Source: Conus ventricosus (Eukaryota; Mollusca; Gastropoda; Neogastropoda; Conidae). From it: 64,000 bases of DNA. Positions 1 through 12,008 of the stretch are shown piece by piece. Within the stretch, counting starts at the first letter, position 1; each line of letters begins with the position of its first letter. The stretch covers positions 49,192,210 through 49,256,209 of the forward strand of contig CM031604.1 in assembly GCA_018398815.1 (NCBI GenBank), in the 5' to 3' direction. Position numbers and translations under genes: made by a program. The notes under the pieces were generated by a model. That model was not told where the DNA came from. It searched no databases and saw only the letters and a program-made list of their open reading frames with translations.

Positions 1-1260
1 AGAGACCTGAGGACATTGCATGTAAGTAAGGACAGAGACCTGAGGACATTGCATGTAAGGACCAGAGACCTGAGGACATTGCAAGTAACAATAGACAGAG
101 ACCTGAGGACATTGCATGTAAGTAAGGACAGAGCTGAGGACATTTCATGTAACAATGGACAGAGACCTGAGGACATTGCAAGTAACAATAGACAGAGACC
201 TGAGGACATTGCATGTAAGTAAGGACAGAGACCTGAGACATTTCATGTAACTAAGGACAGAGACCTGAGGACATTGCATGTAAGTAAGGACAGAGACCTG
301 AGGACATTGCAAGTAACAATAGACAGAGACCTGAGGACATTGCAAGTAACAATAGACAGAGACCTGAGGACATTGCATGTAAGTAAGGACAGAGACCTGA
401 GGACATTTCATGTAACAATGGACAGAGACCTGAGGACATTGCAAGTAACAATAGACAGAGAACTGAGGACATTGCATGTAAGTAAGGACAGAGACCTGAG
501 GACATTGCAAGTAACAATAGACAGAGACCTGAGGACATTGCATGTAAGTAAGGACAGAGACCTGAGGACATTTCATGTAACAATGGACAGAGACCTGAGG
601 ACATTGCAAGTAACAATAGACAGAGACCTGAGGACATTTCATGTAACATTGGACAGAGACCTGAGGACATTGCAAGTAACAATAGACAGAGACCTGAGGA
701 CATTGCATGTAAGTAAGGACAGAGACCTGAGGACATTTCATGTAACTAAGGACAGAGACCTGAGGACATTGCATGTAAGTAAGGACAGAGACCTGAGGAC
801 ATTGCATGTAAGTAAGGACAGAGACCTGAGGACATTTCATGTAACTAAAGACAGAGACCTGAGGACATTTCATGTAACCAGGGACAGAGAACTGAGGACA
901 TTTCATGTAACTAGGGACAGATAACTGAGGACATTTCATGTAACTAAGGACAGAGAACTGAGGACATTTCATGTAACTAAGGACAGAGAACTGAGGACAT
1001 TTCATGTAACTAAGGACAGAGAACTGAGGACATTTCATGTAACCAGGGACAGATAACTGAGGGCATTTCATGTAACTAAGGACAGAGAACTGAGGACATT
1101 TCATGTAACTAAGGATAGAGAACTGAGGGACATTGAATGTAACTAAGGACAGAGAACTGAGGACATTTCATGTAACTAAGGACAGAGAACTGAGAACATT
1201 TCATGTAACTAGGGACAGAGAACTGAGGGACATTGAATGTAACTAAGGACAGAGAACTAA
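1..1260. repeat. 33-bp minisatellite array (about 38 units)
   Basis: Tandem units share the core CTGAGGACATT and differ mainly in the following block: GCATGTAAGTAAGGAC, GCAAGTAACAATAGAC, TTCATGTAACAATGGAC or TTCATGTAACTAAGGAC. Because 33 is a multiple of three, several frames on both strands stay open for hundreds of codons as an 11-residue repeat; these are by-products, not genes. Units with GAACTGAGG replace GACCTGAGG from about 880 onward, so the array changes subtype along its length. The array is cut by the window start. Confidence 0.95.
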
Positions 1261-1272
1261 GCACGTTATATG

Positions 1273-1337
<65 letters not shown>

Positions 1338-1365
1338 TACATACACAAACACACACACACACACA

Positions 1366-1408
<43 letters not shown>

Positions 1409-1475
1409 TACATACACAAACACACACACACACACACACACGCACGCACGCACGCACGCACGCACGACCGCGCCC
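1273..1475. repeat. (CA)n microsatellite with CATA, CAAA and CGCA interruptions
   Basis: Nearly pure CA repeats are interrupted twice by the same CATACATACATACACAAACA block and end in a short CGCA run. It directly abuts the 33-bp minisatellite. Confidence 0.95.
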
Positions 1476-1736
1476 ACATACACTGCTTGAATTCATTATG
1501 TTTTGTTTTTGTGCGCTTCTGTGCTCTTTTTGCTTTTATGCTGACAGATTACCTGTGATTGTTATTTCTGTGTGTCGTGATTGTTATTTCTGTGTGTGTA
1601 GGCCCGCTCATATACGCGGAAGGGGATGTGGAGTACCTTTTTTTCAACCTTGTAATCCTAGGCAGCCTGGTTCGATTGACCGTTAAGCTGACAAATTGTG
1701 TACCTGTTGCTATTGACCAGTTATGTTATTGTGTTG

Positions 1737-1740
1737 TGTG

Positions 1741-1816
<76 letters not shown>

Positions 1817-1858
1817 GCGCGGGCGCGCGTGCGGCGTGCGTGCGTGCGTGCGGTGGTG
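1737..1858. repeat. (TG)n / (TGCG)n microsatellite
   Basis: A TG run turns into TGCG and then GCGC-rich alternating purine-pyrimidine sequence, which is Z-DNA-prone. It lies about 90 bp upstream of the receptor's first coding exon, in presumed 5' intron sequence. Confidence 0.9.
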
Positions 1859-1950
1859 TAACCGGCGATTTTTTTTTTTTTTCTAATCCCAGGCAGAGCA
1901 TTAAAGAAGATTTTACATTTCCTGTCCCTTTTCTGTCGCCAGAAGTGACC

Positions 1951-2502
1951 ATGACTCGGGACGCCTACCCCTCCCCCCTCACGCTGAACGACACCTCCCT
2001 GGTCCCCGCCCCGGCCCTCTTCACCCACCCATACCGCCTGGGCTCCTCCCTTCCCTCCGCAGGCGTCAACAACACCACGCTGGTCACCACCACGGCGGCG
2101 GTGACCGAGGCGGAGATCTGGAAGGAACTGGAGCGGCTGAACCGCGAGCGGGCCGTGTACTTCCTGCCGGCCATCATCTGGGTGGTGCGCTGATGGTGGT
2201 GGGGGTGGTGGGCAACGTGCTAGTCATCTACGTCTACCGCCGCCGCTTCAAGCGCACGTCCAGCAACTACTTCATCCTGACCATGGCCATCTTCGACCTG
2301 GTGGCCTGCCTGATCGGGCTGCCCACCGAGCTCTACGACCTGCTCCACCCCTTCACCTTCTACAGCGAATTCGGCTGCAAGCTGTTCCGCGGCACGGAGA
2401 GCTTCACGATTTACGGTCGTGGTGGTGCTGGTGGAGATCGCCTTTGACCGCTACTTCAAGATCTGCCGGCCGCTGATGGTGGTCAGCCTCTTCAAGATCA
2501 AG
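1951..2502 (+). CDS. Rhodopsin-family GPCR, coding exon 1 (N-terminus to TM3 and ICL2)
   Basis: This exon encodes the start of a class A G protein-coupled receptor. The ATG at 1951 has A at -3 and lies just after a pyrimidine-rich acceptor (TTTTCTGTCGCCAG, ending at 1942), so a 5' UTR intron is likely. The first 65 or so residues are extracellular, with glycosylation sequons NDT and NNT. TM1 carries GNVLVIYVY, TM2 carries FILTMAIFDLVACLIGLP with the conserved Asp, TM3 begins at FGCKLF and ends with FDRYFKICRP (DRY motif). The exon ends ATCAAG before GT at 2503, phase 0. The frame breaks near 2190 (TGA at 2191) and is restored near 2410-2418; the two shifts cancel. Codon use is GC-rich like exons 2 and 3. 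The shifts may be assembly errors or may mark a dead allele. The subfamily is uncertain; a peptide receptor (CCK- or orexin-like group) is my best guess. Confidence 0.85.
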
Positions 2503-2595
2503 GTCAGAAGGGGGTGGGAAGGGGAGGAGGGTGAAGAGAGAGGAAGGGGGAGGGAGAGGGGGAGGATGAGAGTGGTAAGGAGAGAAACGGTGTGG

Positions 2596-2645
<50 letters not shown>

Positions 2646-3352
2646 AGGAGGAGGAGGTTGATGCAAAAGAGGAAAAGAGACGCGGTAAGGAGGGTGAGAT
2701 GGAGACATTAACTGACAAAAAGATGTACAGTCACAGAACGCCAGTTTAAAATAATGTTTAGAGAGAGACAGAGAGACAGGCAAAGACGAAGACGGTGGTG
2801 TAGGGAGAAGAGCCGTTGAGGTGGTATTTAGAAAGTGCAACGTTTCTGAGGGGACGGGGTAGACAAATGGAGCTGTTAGGACATTCAAGCCATTTGTGAG
2901 CTGTTATGAAGATCAAATTTAGACTAGCCAGACTACAACAGAGAAACGATAGAGGAGGTAATGATGGTTGGGTGATACCAGATATTTTTCGTTGGTCTTC
3001 ACATGAACGCCTCATTGTTACGAACGATTTTATAGTAATCGTCGGTGTCATGTGCTCGTTCTGATGAGAACATTTGTCTCACTGAGGGTCCCCTTCCGCG
3101 TCTGTCTATGTGCCCCCCCTTCCCCCTGCTTCACCCCCTCTCTCTTTCCATCCCATACCTTCTTTTTCCGACATTTTGTTCTCCTGTTGTTGTTTTTCTC
3201 ATATGTCTGTCTATATGTTTATGGTATTCTTATTCGCCCGAATAATCCCGATTACGTATTCTTGTAGGTTTTTTCAACTTCTTCCATCGATGGAAGGAGT
3301 TTTGTTGTGCTTTCGTTTATTATTTCTCTCTATCCCTTCCCCTGTTTAACCT

Positions 3353-3392
<40 letters not shown>

Positions 3393-3751
3393 TTTTTTTT
3401 CACTTCCCTTCACTATCACCCCCTTATCTCCATCTCCCCTTTCTCCTCAAGCTCTTTCCATCCACCTGTTTCGCTGTTATTTCTCCACCTGTTTAGTCGC
3501 TCCACCTCATGTACTGATTTGTTTGTCCATTGAACGTTATTGGCCGTTTGAATTGTGTATATATCTATTGTACTTTAATCTTTCCCTTACTTATATTGGT
3601 TTTTAATGTCTTTGTTTATATTCTGTAGTCACTTTCTTCATTACTTTTCCTTGAGGGCGAGATGGAAAAAAAAATGTTTTGTGTGTTTATTCTTTTTCCC
3701 CAATAAAAGAAAATTCCTTCGTCCCCCCCCCCCCCCTCTCTCTCTCTCTCT

Positions 3752-3786
<35 letters not shown>

Positions 3787-3819
3787 CTCTCTGTCTGTCT
3801 CTTCTCTCTCTCTCCTCTC

Positions 3820-3875
<56 letters not shown>

Positions 3876-3889
3876 CCGTGACAAAAGAA
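2503..3889. other. Start of intron 1: low-complexity sequence
   Basis: The donor is AAG|GTCAGA. The stretch holds a GA-rich tract (2597-2640), a poly-C tract (about 3353-3391) and a long TC microsatellite (3735-3872). I see no coding sequence. Confidence 0.8.
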
Positions 3890-3894
3890 AACAG

Positions 3895-4372
3895 ATGGCA
3901 GATGAACTTGGTGTCCGTATTGCCTCTGACCTAACCACCCGACAACACAGAGCAATACAGCAACATATGCAGAATGGGAGACATGCATACTTCCACAATG
4001 GATGTCTGCAGTTCAGAAGTCGTCGTCCTGGTGGACCAAGCCATCAAAGATCGGCCCACAGCACCAAGCCGGCGTCCCCTCCCAGGAAAATGCCCAGAGA
4101 AAGACACTATGCTGAGCGGACATCCAACGAACGATGTTCCAGACCTTCGTCTTCTCCACCCCCCACCTCTTGACATGGCAGAATATCCGTCACTTTCAAA
4201 GCAACAACCACCGCCTAGTCATGAACAGCTGATACAGCCTGCAGGAACTCCAGGAACAGTCTGTGATGATGGTATTGTTGGAGGGAAGCTGATCCAGAAG
4301 GCAACAGACTGGACAGATCCTGTGAAATTCTGTCCCCTCCCAGTGACCCAATTGAGGTTCCGGCTTTCCTGA
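3895..4372 (+). pseudogene. LINE-A ORF1-like C-terminal remnant
   Basis: The frame from the ATG at 3895 encodes a short region containing LTTRQHRAIQQHMQNGRHAY, followed by a basic, Ser/Pro-rich tail ending near 4173; a second frame stays open to 4372. The LTxRQ...GR.AYF pattern resembles the end of ORF1 proteins in L1-like LINEs. I infer ORF1 identity from position upstream of the endonuclease and from that pattern. The N-terminal part is missing beyond the TC microsatellite. Confidence 0.5.
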
Positions 4373-4929
4373 CTGACGTCAAGATTCCTACCGGCCACCC
4401 CGCTCGTGAATCAACCTGTCCGTCTGCGGTGAACGATGCAGTCCCCCAGCTTCATAAGGACGGCACCAGTCAAGATGTTTCCGGCTTCCTGACTCATGAA
4501 CTGTCACCTGTCTTGTCCCGTCTGCACATGCTTCCTCCGGTCCTGACCATCCCGCTCACATCAGCCTGTTCGATGCCGAAAGTCAGACATTTGTAAAACA
4601 GAGATTCACTTTGGAAGGAGAACCATGTGACAAAACAAGTGAATTCTGGCTCCCACAGAGCAGTGTACACAATAACAATGACAGTCAGGATAATCCATCA
4701 GTTAACACTGAGAGAATCACACAGTCAGAGTCCTTCCTTGCCATTGAGAATGAACTCAAACAAACGCCAGTTGTTGGCCCTCAAACACGCAGCAAGGTTA
4801 AATGCAGACAAACACAACTCACAGAATCATTTAGAAGCACTCCAAGAAATAAAGATGTTAATTGTAATGTCAACAGCTAGGGACTCGGCCGTACCCATGT
4901 TCTTAAAAGTAATGTCCAAAATTATATGT

Positions 4930-5850
4930 CCTTCGTCACATACAATATAGAAGGACTGACTTGCCTGTATGACCCAAGCATTAGGTCATACCTGCGTATG
5001 TTTGATTTTGTCTTCCTTTCTGAAATTTTCTCTGCAAAATTTCCAGATTTTCTTTCCCAGATTATAACGTCTTTCTTTCACCTCCAGTCAGACTGACCAA
5101 GCTCTGTTACAGCAAGGCTATCTGGAGGTGTTGCAATGCTTGTAAGAAAACGGTTGAAAAATATGATATCTTTGATTCATGTGGAGTTTGACAACTGTAT
5201 CGTACTTAAGTTGTGTAAGACACATACAGGTTTAAAGACAGACTGTATTTTGCTTGGTATGTATTTGCCTCCATCTCAGAGTACGTATTATAATGAAACT
5301 GATATTTACAATGGCATGTCCTTGCTTGAACAATGTTTGTTAGATACCTTTGAAATTACTGGTGATCTTCCTGTTTTGATATGTGGTGACTTAAACGCAA
5401 GAACAGGTGGAAAAAATGGGCGAGATGTTCTGCTTTTCGACATCGACCCTGACATTTCTTTTGACGATTCTGTCCATATACGGTCATCTAAAGATTCCAT
5501 TGTTAACCAGTTCGGAAAATATTTACTGGATGTTTGTGATCAGTTTTAATTTAGTAATTTTGAATGGTTTGTTATCTGGTGATGAAGAAGGGACTTTACT
5601 TATATAGCTCACAATGGAGCAAGCATCATTGACTATTTCATTCTGTCTAGATGTATCCTGGACCTTGGACTCAGCATTTATGTTTCTCCTAGAGTGGAAT
5701 CCAAACATATGCCTATTGAGTTAAAACTTAAATTATGTCCACCAAATGAAACTGCTCCGAGTTCTAACAGACAAACAATAGTAAAATACATTTGGAATGC
5801 TGAGAAAAGTTTCGATTTAAATCTAAGTTTTATTCAGAAGAAGTACTGTC
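4930..5850 (+). pseudogene. LINE-A ORF2 endonuclease domain (broken)
   Basis: The AP endonuclease domain nicks target DNA to prime reverse transcription. VTYNIEGLT starts the domain at about 4940. A long clean stretch lies at 5136-5549, with LGMYLPPSQSTYY and the core ICGDLNARTG at about 5377-5408. The C-terminal part with IDYFILSR follows near 5628-5652 in another frame. At least three frameshifts break it. LLEQCLLDTF at about 5313 matches the LLE segment where LINE-D is interrupted by the Polinton, so the two families share this layout. Confidence 0.85.
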
Positions 5851-5871
5851 ACTGATGGCAAGCGCATTGGC

Positions 5872-7170
5872 TTGATTGACATCGATATCAATGATGCCTT
5901 GATAAAATTTAATGAAGCTATGCATAAAGCAGGCTCAGTTATGCAAAAACAGATCACGTTGGGCGACAAAAATAATAAAGCATGGTTTGATGGTGAATGC
6001 TGGATCAAACGTCGTTTTCTGAGACAAACTCTACGGAAGTTCCAAACATCTCAAAAGTCGCCAGAAAAGGCTGGGGAAGACAGAATACATATATAAATAA
6101 AAGGAAAGAATATAAGCATGTTCTGGCAGAGAAAAAAGAGAAACACAAAGAAAAAGTTCTTAACGCACTTCACTCAAGTTCTAAAGAACCAAGCGTTTTT
6201 TGGAAAACGGTCAGATCTTTAACGAAGAAAGAATTCACACAAAGTAGCATTACTCCAGATGTGTGGTATAAGCACTTTAAGGATTTGTTTTCTTCCAGTG
6301 TCAATGATCACAATTTGGAGGAAAACCTTGTGGACGTGGATACAAATGATGATGGTTCTGTAGTGATTGAAAATCTAGATTGTGATATTACAGAAGACGA
6401 AATACTTGTCGCCCTTAGAGCTTTGAAAAATAACAAAGCTCCTGGGCCAGATGGTTTGATAAATGAATTTTATAAATATTCTAGTTCGTACGTAGCACCA
6501 TTCCTTGTTAAATACCTAAACAAACTTTTTGAATCCGGAGTTTTTCCAGATGAATGGACAGAATCTGTAATACATACCTTGCATAAAAAAGGGGATATTG
6601 ATTGCCCCGAAAACTACAGAGGCATTTCCTTGTTAAACGTGTGTAGTAAGATTTACAGCTACATTTTGAATAAACGTCTCACTGCATGGGCAGAGGACAA
6701 CGATATCATACAGAAGCGCAGGCTGGATTTCGTCGCAATTACAGTACAATAGACCATGTTTTCACTCTTTTAGCTTAGTACAGAAGCAACTTCTTAGCCA
6801 TTGTAAACTTTATGTCGCATTTATTGACTTTAAAAAGGCCTTCGATTTAGCAGATAGAAATAACTTGTGGACAGTCCTTAAGAAACACGGAATTAATGGT
6901 AGAATGTACAGAGCAATCAAGAGCATGTACATGTTGTGAAAGCTAGAGTAAGAGTAGGTAGTGATTTGACAGACGCGTTTTTATGTCCTCTTGGAGTAAA
7001 GCAAGGTGAAATATGTAGTCCCATTCTGTTCTCTTTTCTGATCAATGAACTGGCTAATGATGTCCACACTTTAGGAAAACATGGCATCAAGTTGTCACCA
7101 GATGACATTTTGGAAATCTTTATACTTCTTTTCGCTGACGATGTCATTCTTTTGTCTTATCTGTGACTGG
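5872..7170 (+). pseudogene. LINE-A ORF2 reverse transcriptase domain (broken)
   Basis: RNA-dependent DNA polymerase of a LINE. A linker at 5872-6400 is rich in Lys and Glu. The RT fingers carry LRALKNNKAPGPDG (about 6413), followed by LHKKGDIDCPENYRGISLLN (about 6580). Palm motif A appears as FIDFKKAFD around 6820, after a frameshift, then LGVKQGEICSPILFSFLINE (6990-7050) and the catalytic FADDV at 7131-7145. Frameshifts occur near 6725-6770, 6938 and 7165. The domain order is complete, so the element was once full length here. Confidence 0.9.
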
Positions 7171-7391
7171 CCTTCAGCAGCAACTGAATATTTTAAAAAA
7201 TACAGCTAGCAGATTTGGGTCTTCAAGTGAACTTTGACAAATCTAAAATAGTTATTTTTAGAAATGGTGGATACATTTCATCAAAAGAAAAATGGTGTTA
7301 CGGCGATAGAAAGATTGAGATTGTTTAACAGCTATAAATACCTTGGTGTTATTTTTTCTACTGGCCTGACATTTTCATACGCTTTGAAGAC

Positions 7392-8145
7392 ATGGCTCTT
7401 AAAGCTAAGAAGGGTGTTCTTTGCATTTTAAAATTGCTGTGGACAGTTGGTGACCAGTCTCCTTCATTGTTTTTTAAGTTATTTGACTGTCAGATCCAAC
7501 CAATGCTCACTTACGCTTCTGAAGTAGGGGGTCTTATGGCGGATCATACAATTATTGAAAGGGTGCATATGTTTGCGCTTAAGAGATTCCTGAACGTCAG
7601 TATCAGGACGCCTAATGCCCTGATTTATGCTGAAACGGGGAGGTATCCTCTTTACATATGTACTAAAACCAAATGTATAAAATTTTGGCTTAAATTAATA
7701 ACAATGCCTGAAGGTCGACTCCCTTACAGGGCTTATAAAATGTTAAATAATCTTCATTGTAAAGACAAGAATAACTGGGTTTCTAATGTTTGCTTCACAT
7801 TGTACAGCTATGGATTCGGCCACGTTTGGGAAAATCAAGGAGTATCTCATTTTAATTTTTTCTGTCTGAATTCAAACAGAGATTAATAGATTGTTTCCTG
7901 CAGAACGGGAATGGTGACGTTTCAGGAGAACGATTCTCTTTTTATACCTCTTTCAAGTCAGTTCCTAGTCTTCCGCAATCTGTGTTTAACATAAAAAAAC
8001 ATTGCCGTTAGAAAAGTACTCTTACGTTTCAGACTAGGTGTGTCGCCATTGAAGAGTCATAAATATCGTTATACTGCCCGGTCACCTGACACAACGTTTT
8101 GCCCGTTTTGTAAAGAAGTTCCAGAATCTGAACTTCACTTTTTAC
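7392..8145 (+). pseudogene. LINE-A ORF2 C-terminal region
   Basis: The clear stretch 7392-7886 contains FDCQIQPMLTYASEVGG and TPNALIYAETGRYPLY, typical of the region after the RT in this LINE group; LINE-D shows the equivalent at 63.75-64.0 kb. A Cys/His motif FCPFCKEVPESELHFLL ends at the LINE-B insertion. A frameshift lies near 7845. Confidence 0.85.
8140..8145. repeat. Candidate target-site duplication of LINE-B, left copy (TTTTAC)
   Basis: TTTTAC here is repeated at 11777-11782, exactly bracketing the antisense CR1/L2 element. It is short and AT-rich, so chance is possible. Confidence 0.5.
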
Positions 8146-8249
8146 TTAATAATAATAATAATAAAAGGATTGCATTTCTATAGCGCAATTCTAATTCAAC
8201 AAATTACTCATTGCGCTTGATCTCACGCATACATTCCTTTATACATTGT

Positions 8250-10233
8250 GATTCATTCGAAACAATCATTAATATAGAAATCTACAGCACAAAATAAAAG
8301 ATAAAAAATAAAAGCAGCACGTCTAACTACAGAATAAAACAAAAAAAAAAAAAGCATTACCCTAAATGTGCTTTGAAAAGATAGGTTTTCAGATGCTCTT
8401 GAAAGTGCTAAGAGAAGGTGAGTGTCTGAGGCTGACCGGCAACTTATTCCATATCCTTGGAGCCGCAATACTAAAGGCACGCCCCCCAGCTGTCTGAAGG
8501 TTCGACCTGGGAGCACTAACTGCTTCTCTGAAGAAGATCTCAGACTTCTAGCAAAGTTCCTGGTGGTCAAGGTCACTGAGAGACAGGCGCTAGACTACCC
8601 TCAAAGTGGCGATAAGCCAGAACAGCCACTTTGTATTGTACACGAGCTTCGACTGGCAGCCAAATGAAGCTCGCGAAGCATCGGCGAGACATGGTCCCCG
8701 TTTACGTTTCTCAAAACTAACCGAGCAGCAGCATTTTGAATTCGTTGTAGACGTGAGAGCTGCTCATCTGTGATACAATGAAAGTGCATTACAGTAATCA
8801 ATACGTGACAGAATGGAGGCCGATACTAGTTTTCTCACTGCTTCTCTTGAGAGATAATTGCCTAATGCTAGCAATGCGCCTGAGTTCCAGGAAACAGGCT
8901 CGACACACACTGCTGATGTGGTCTTTCATAGTCAGAGTGCTGTCTAGTTTCACACCGAGATATTTCACACTTCTTGAAAATCAATACAGCTGTCCCTTTC
9001 CCAAATTTAATCGAACTGTCTTTAATCTGCCGCAGGCATGATGGAACACCCACCTTGATCACCTCGGTTTTGTCTGGGTTTAGTTTAAGCTTATTGCTAA
9101 CCATCCAAGATGATACGTCATGGACGCAGGTTTGAACTTTAGAAATAACATTAGGAAAATCCTGCGGAACACTACTTGACGATACTTCAGTATCATCAGC
9201 ATACTTGTGATACTGACAATCATTCCGAGACATGACATCCGACAAAGGCTGAGAATAAAGGGTAAAAAGCACAGTCCCAACACGGAGCCTTGTGGCACGC
9301 CAAACAAAAGAGGAGATGGTGATGATTTAACACTGTCAATGATAACACGTTGTTCTCGATCACATACATATGATGAAAACCATCAAGCACCGTACCTCTG
9401 AGACCGTAAGTTCTCTCTAGTCTCTTTAGCAGTACAGAATGATCAAGCGTGTCAACGCCGCACTGAGGTCGAGCAGCGCCATCACAGAAACCTTGTGGGC
9501 ATCGCTCTCCAAGAGCAAGCTGTTCATGACGCTCAGCACGGCGGTCTCCGTGCTGTGATCCCTTCTGTATGCAGATTGAAACGTCTCGAACAGGTTATTA
9601 TCGAGAATGTGCTTTTGTAGTTGTTTCAAAACAACTTTTTCAAGAACCTTGGACAAAAATGGCAAATTTGACACAGGTCTATAGTTTTTTAAACACATTA
9701 CAGTCCAGTCCTTTTTCTTCAACAAAGGTGTAACAACAGCTTGCTTAAATTGTGAAGGAACAATGCCAGTACACAAAGAGGAATTAATGATGTTATTATC
9801 AATGGTAAAAGATCATGGAGGCATGTCTTAGCAAGTTCAGTTGGTAAAGGGTCTAACACACAACTCTTAGTAGGCATTGACAAAATCAGATCGTAATGTC
9901 CTTCTCTGACACAGGCTCAAAAGCAGCGAATAATGGACCATCGTATTCCTGGAAAGTTGGCGCCACAGAAGACCGCTGGTCAAGGTCACTGCGAAGAGTT
10001 TTTATTTTGTCACTGAAATAGTCCGCAAAAGCGCTGAGGCAGGTCTGACTTTGCGGTGTCTGAGGGAGACAGTTACATTTTTTCCGCCCTAAAAGCGAGT
10101 CCGAAACATTGAACAGTTGTCTAGAAGACGAACAAGCCATCATTTTGTGAAATAATAGTCTTTTTCTCGCAAGAATATCAACTGAGCGAGTACTCTTCAT
10201 AGCATGTAAATAAATTTGCTTATGAACAGTCAA
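8250..10233 (-). pseudogene. LINE-B reverse transcriptase and C-terminal region (broken)
   Basis: The linker (10233-9886) precedes RT motifs: VVTPLLKKKDWT and NYRPVSNLPFLSKVLEKVV (about 9740-9630), SAYRRDHSTETAVL (about 9570), GVPQGSVLG (about 9300), YADDTEV (about 9200) and LNPDKTEV (about 9080). LQRIQNAAARLVL at about 8745 and the 3' segment ending near 8253 complete it. Frames change several times. Confidence 0.88.
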
Positions 10234-10549
10234 ACCTGTCTTTCGCCATTTTCTCTCAGCTCGTCGTCGCTTCCTCCTCGCCTCCTCTCACTCCCTCAGT
10301 CCTCCAAGGGGCCGAGGGCCTGTCACGTACCCCCCTAGAAACAAGTGGGGCATGCTGGTCGAGGATTTGACCAAGACCTTTATCATAAGCCCCTACCAAA
10401 TTTGAAACATTTCCCCCCCCCCCACACCCTGAACATGTCTCGAACCTGGGCGCTGAAAGCAGCCTGCTCTATAGCCTTTATGTTTCTGGAAGCCACGCGA
10501 CGAGTGAGAGGAGCGGGTGGCTGCAAACGGAGCGAGGAAAACACACCAA

Positions 10550-11200
10550 ATGATCAGATAAACCTGGAAATTCCTTCACAAAATCAAAATTAAGAAGACT
10601 GTCTTCAGATTTCACTACAGTCCAATCAAGAAATTGCCACAACGCTGGGTGGCTTTGTCTACCTGTTGACACAAATATGATCAGCAAGCAAGGTCAAAAT
10701 GCGAGCAACTTTGTAATCATTAGGTTTGTTGAAATGAAGGTTGAAGTCACCGTGAAAATGAAAGTCATTTTTATTGCTAGCATAATGTGAGAGCAGCCCC
10801 GAAAATTCATCAAAGAACTTGGAAAATGTCACATTGTTTTCCTTCTTGGGGGGCAGACGATAAACACAGACAAAGGTGGTCTTTACTTTACCGATAGTCA
10901 GTTGCAACTCTGCAGCTTCCATCGATGCGAAATGCAGTCTCTTAGCTGAAGCGAAGGGGAACATATCTTTTCTGATGACAAAAGCAATGCCACCATACCC
11001 CTGTCCGGCCGGGCGAGGGAACGGATAAGTTCATAGTTGTCAGAAGTCAGAGCAGTGATGAAAGCTTCATCACCCTCGAGATTTTAGCCACGTTTCAGTC
11101 AACACAGCTATGTCGACTTTTTCGCTGGTGAGAGTGTCATTCAAGTCGGATGCGATGCCACGGACCGACTGGCAGTTGAAAGAAAGAACCTTGAGTGGAC
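10550..11200 (-). pseudogene. LINE-B endonuclease domain (broken)
   Basis: Starts with LKVLSFNCQSVRG near 11193 and AVLTETWL near 11090, in frame with a 233-codon reading frame open up to 11771. After a break it continues through TTFVCVYRLPPKK (about 10880) and FHFHGDFNLHFN (about 10750), then after another break to LSDHLVCF near 10555, the terminal SDH motif of AP endonucleases. Domain order is complete; the frame is not. Confidence 0.85.
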
Positions 11201-11776
11201 GAGGGCCAGAAGTTTGTTTACGTCTCCGACGCTGGCGCTTCCGGGGTAAACACCGTCCAAGTCCCAACGAGCGAAGCCGAGCGGTAACATCGGCGGTCAG
11301 TCGGCTGGTGACACGGCGAGAAGCTGGTGCGCGTGTACTGTTGGTGCACAGCTGAACTGGTGTCGCTCGCGGCCACTGAAGACCGTGCGAAGTCACTGCA
11401 AGTGGGTCGAATTGGGTCACGGTGAAAGCCACGATCGGTGTCCGTAAATGAAAACAGTTCACGGGGTGTGAAAAATGTCTGCCCAGCATTTTTGGAATAT
11501 GCTTTGGCGAAGACAAAAAGCCAAATATAAAAAGTTTCACTGACATGGAGGCGCAAAGACCCTCCCATTCTGTAGCACGATACATCGCACAGTTGCACCA
11601 CAAAAACCAAGCACAGGCAATCACAAAAACATTCAAAATTCCAGTCAAAACACGGAGCTCAGTGTCACTCCAACCTGCTCGGGGGAATGACACTCCACTC
11701 CAGACTTGTGTGTCCAAATTAATCGTGACATCAGAGAAAATATTTACCTCGCAAATTTTTCGCGCGACCATCAGCG

Positions 11777-11782
11777 TTTTAC
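11777..11782. repeat. Candidate target-site duplication of LINE-B, right copy (TTTTAC)
   Basis: Matches 8140-8145 and marks where LINE-A sequence resumes. Confidence 0.5.
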
Positions 11783-11971
11783 AATGACCCTTTTAATTGC
11801 GAGTGAGAAATATTGTAATGTAGTTGGTTGGGACCTTTTTGAATCTTTGAAAAAGAGATTTCTCGATATGGAACGATCTTTAAACAATAATTAAGACTGA
11901 ATATAACTTATAAAATAGTGTAAAACCTTTCATCATATGTTGATAGAACAAATGAGTGCCCAGAATCAGGT

Positions 11972-12008
<37 letters not shown>

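Larger units (their letters stand above)
3890..8145 (+). mobile_element. LINE-A, 5' part (ORF1 remnant, endonuclease, reverse transcriptase)
   Basis: A non-LTR retrotransposon in the sense orientation of intron 1. In order it shows an ORF1-like tail (3895-4372), an apurinic endonuclease starting at VTYNIEGLT (about 4940), reverse transcriptase with NKAPGPDG, NYRGISLLNV and FADDVILLS, and a C-terminal region with a FCPFCKE zinc-knuckle-like motif at about 8098. Its left edge abuts a TC microsatellite, so it is probably 5'-truncated. Its frame is interrupted at 8145 by the antisense LINE-B and seems to resume at 11783. It has many frameshifts and stops. The clade is not certain, but it is clearly related to LINE-D at 44-64 kb. 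Confidence 0.9.
8146..11776 (-). mobile_element. LINE-B, CR1/L2-type retrotransposon nested in LINE-A
   Basis: A 3.6-kb non-LTR element on the - strand. Read in its own direction it has a 5' leader (11776 to about 11200), an endonuclease beginning LKVLSFNCQSVRG, RT with KNYRPVSNLPFLSKVLEKVV and KYADDTEV, and a C-terminal region with AAPRIW-like sequence near 8450. It ends in an ATT repeat (8148-8163 on the + strand), a usual 3' tail for this group. NYRPVSNLPFLSKVLEK is characteristic of CR1/L2. It interrupts LINE-A, so it is the younger of the two. Several frameshifts are present. Confidence 0.9.

Noticed and set aside
145..1104. 319-codon - strand frame of MKCPQFSVLSY-like repeats
   Set aside because: Produced by the 33-bp minisatellite; several frames on both strands are open at once.
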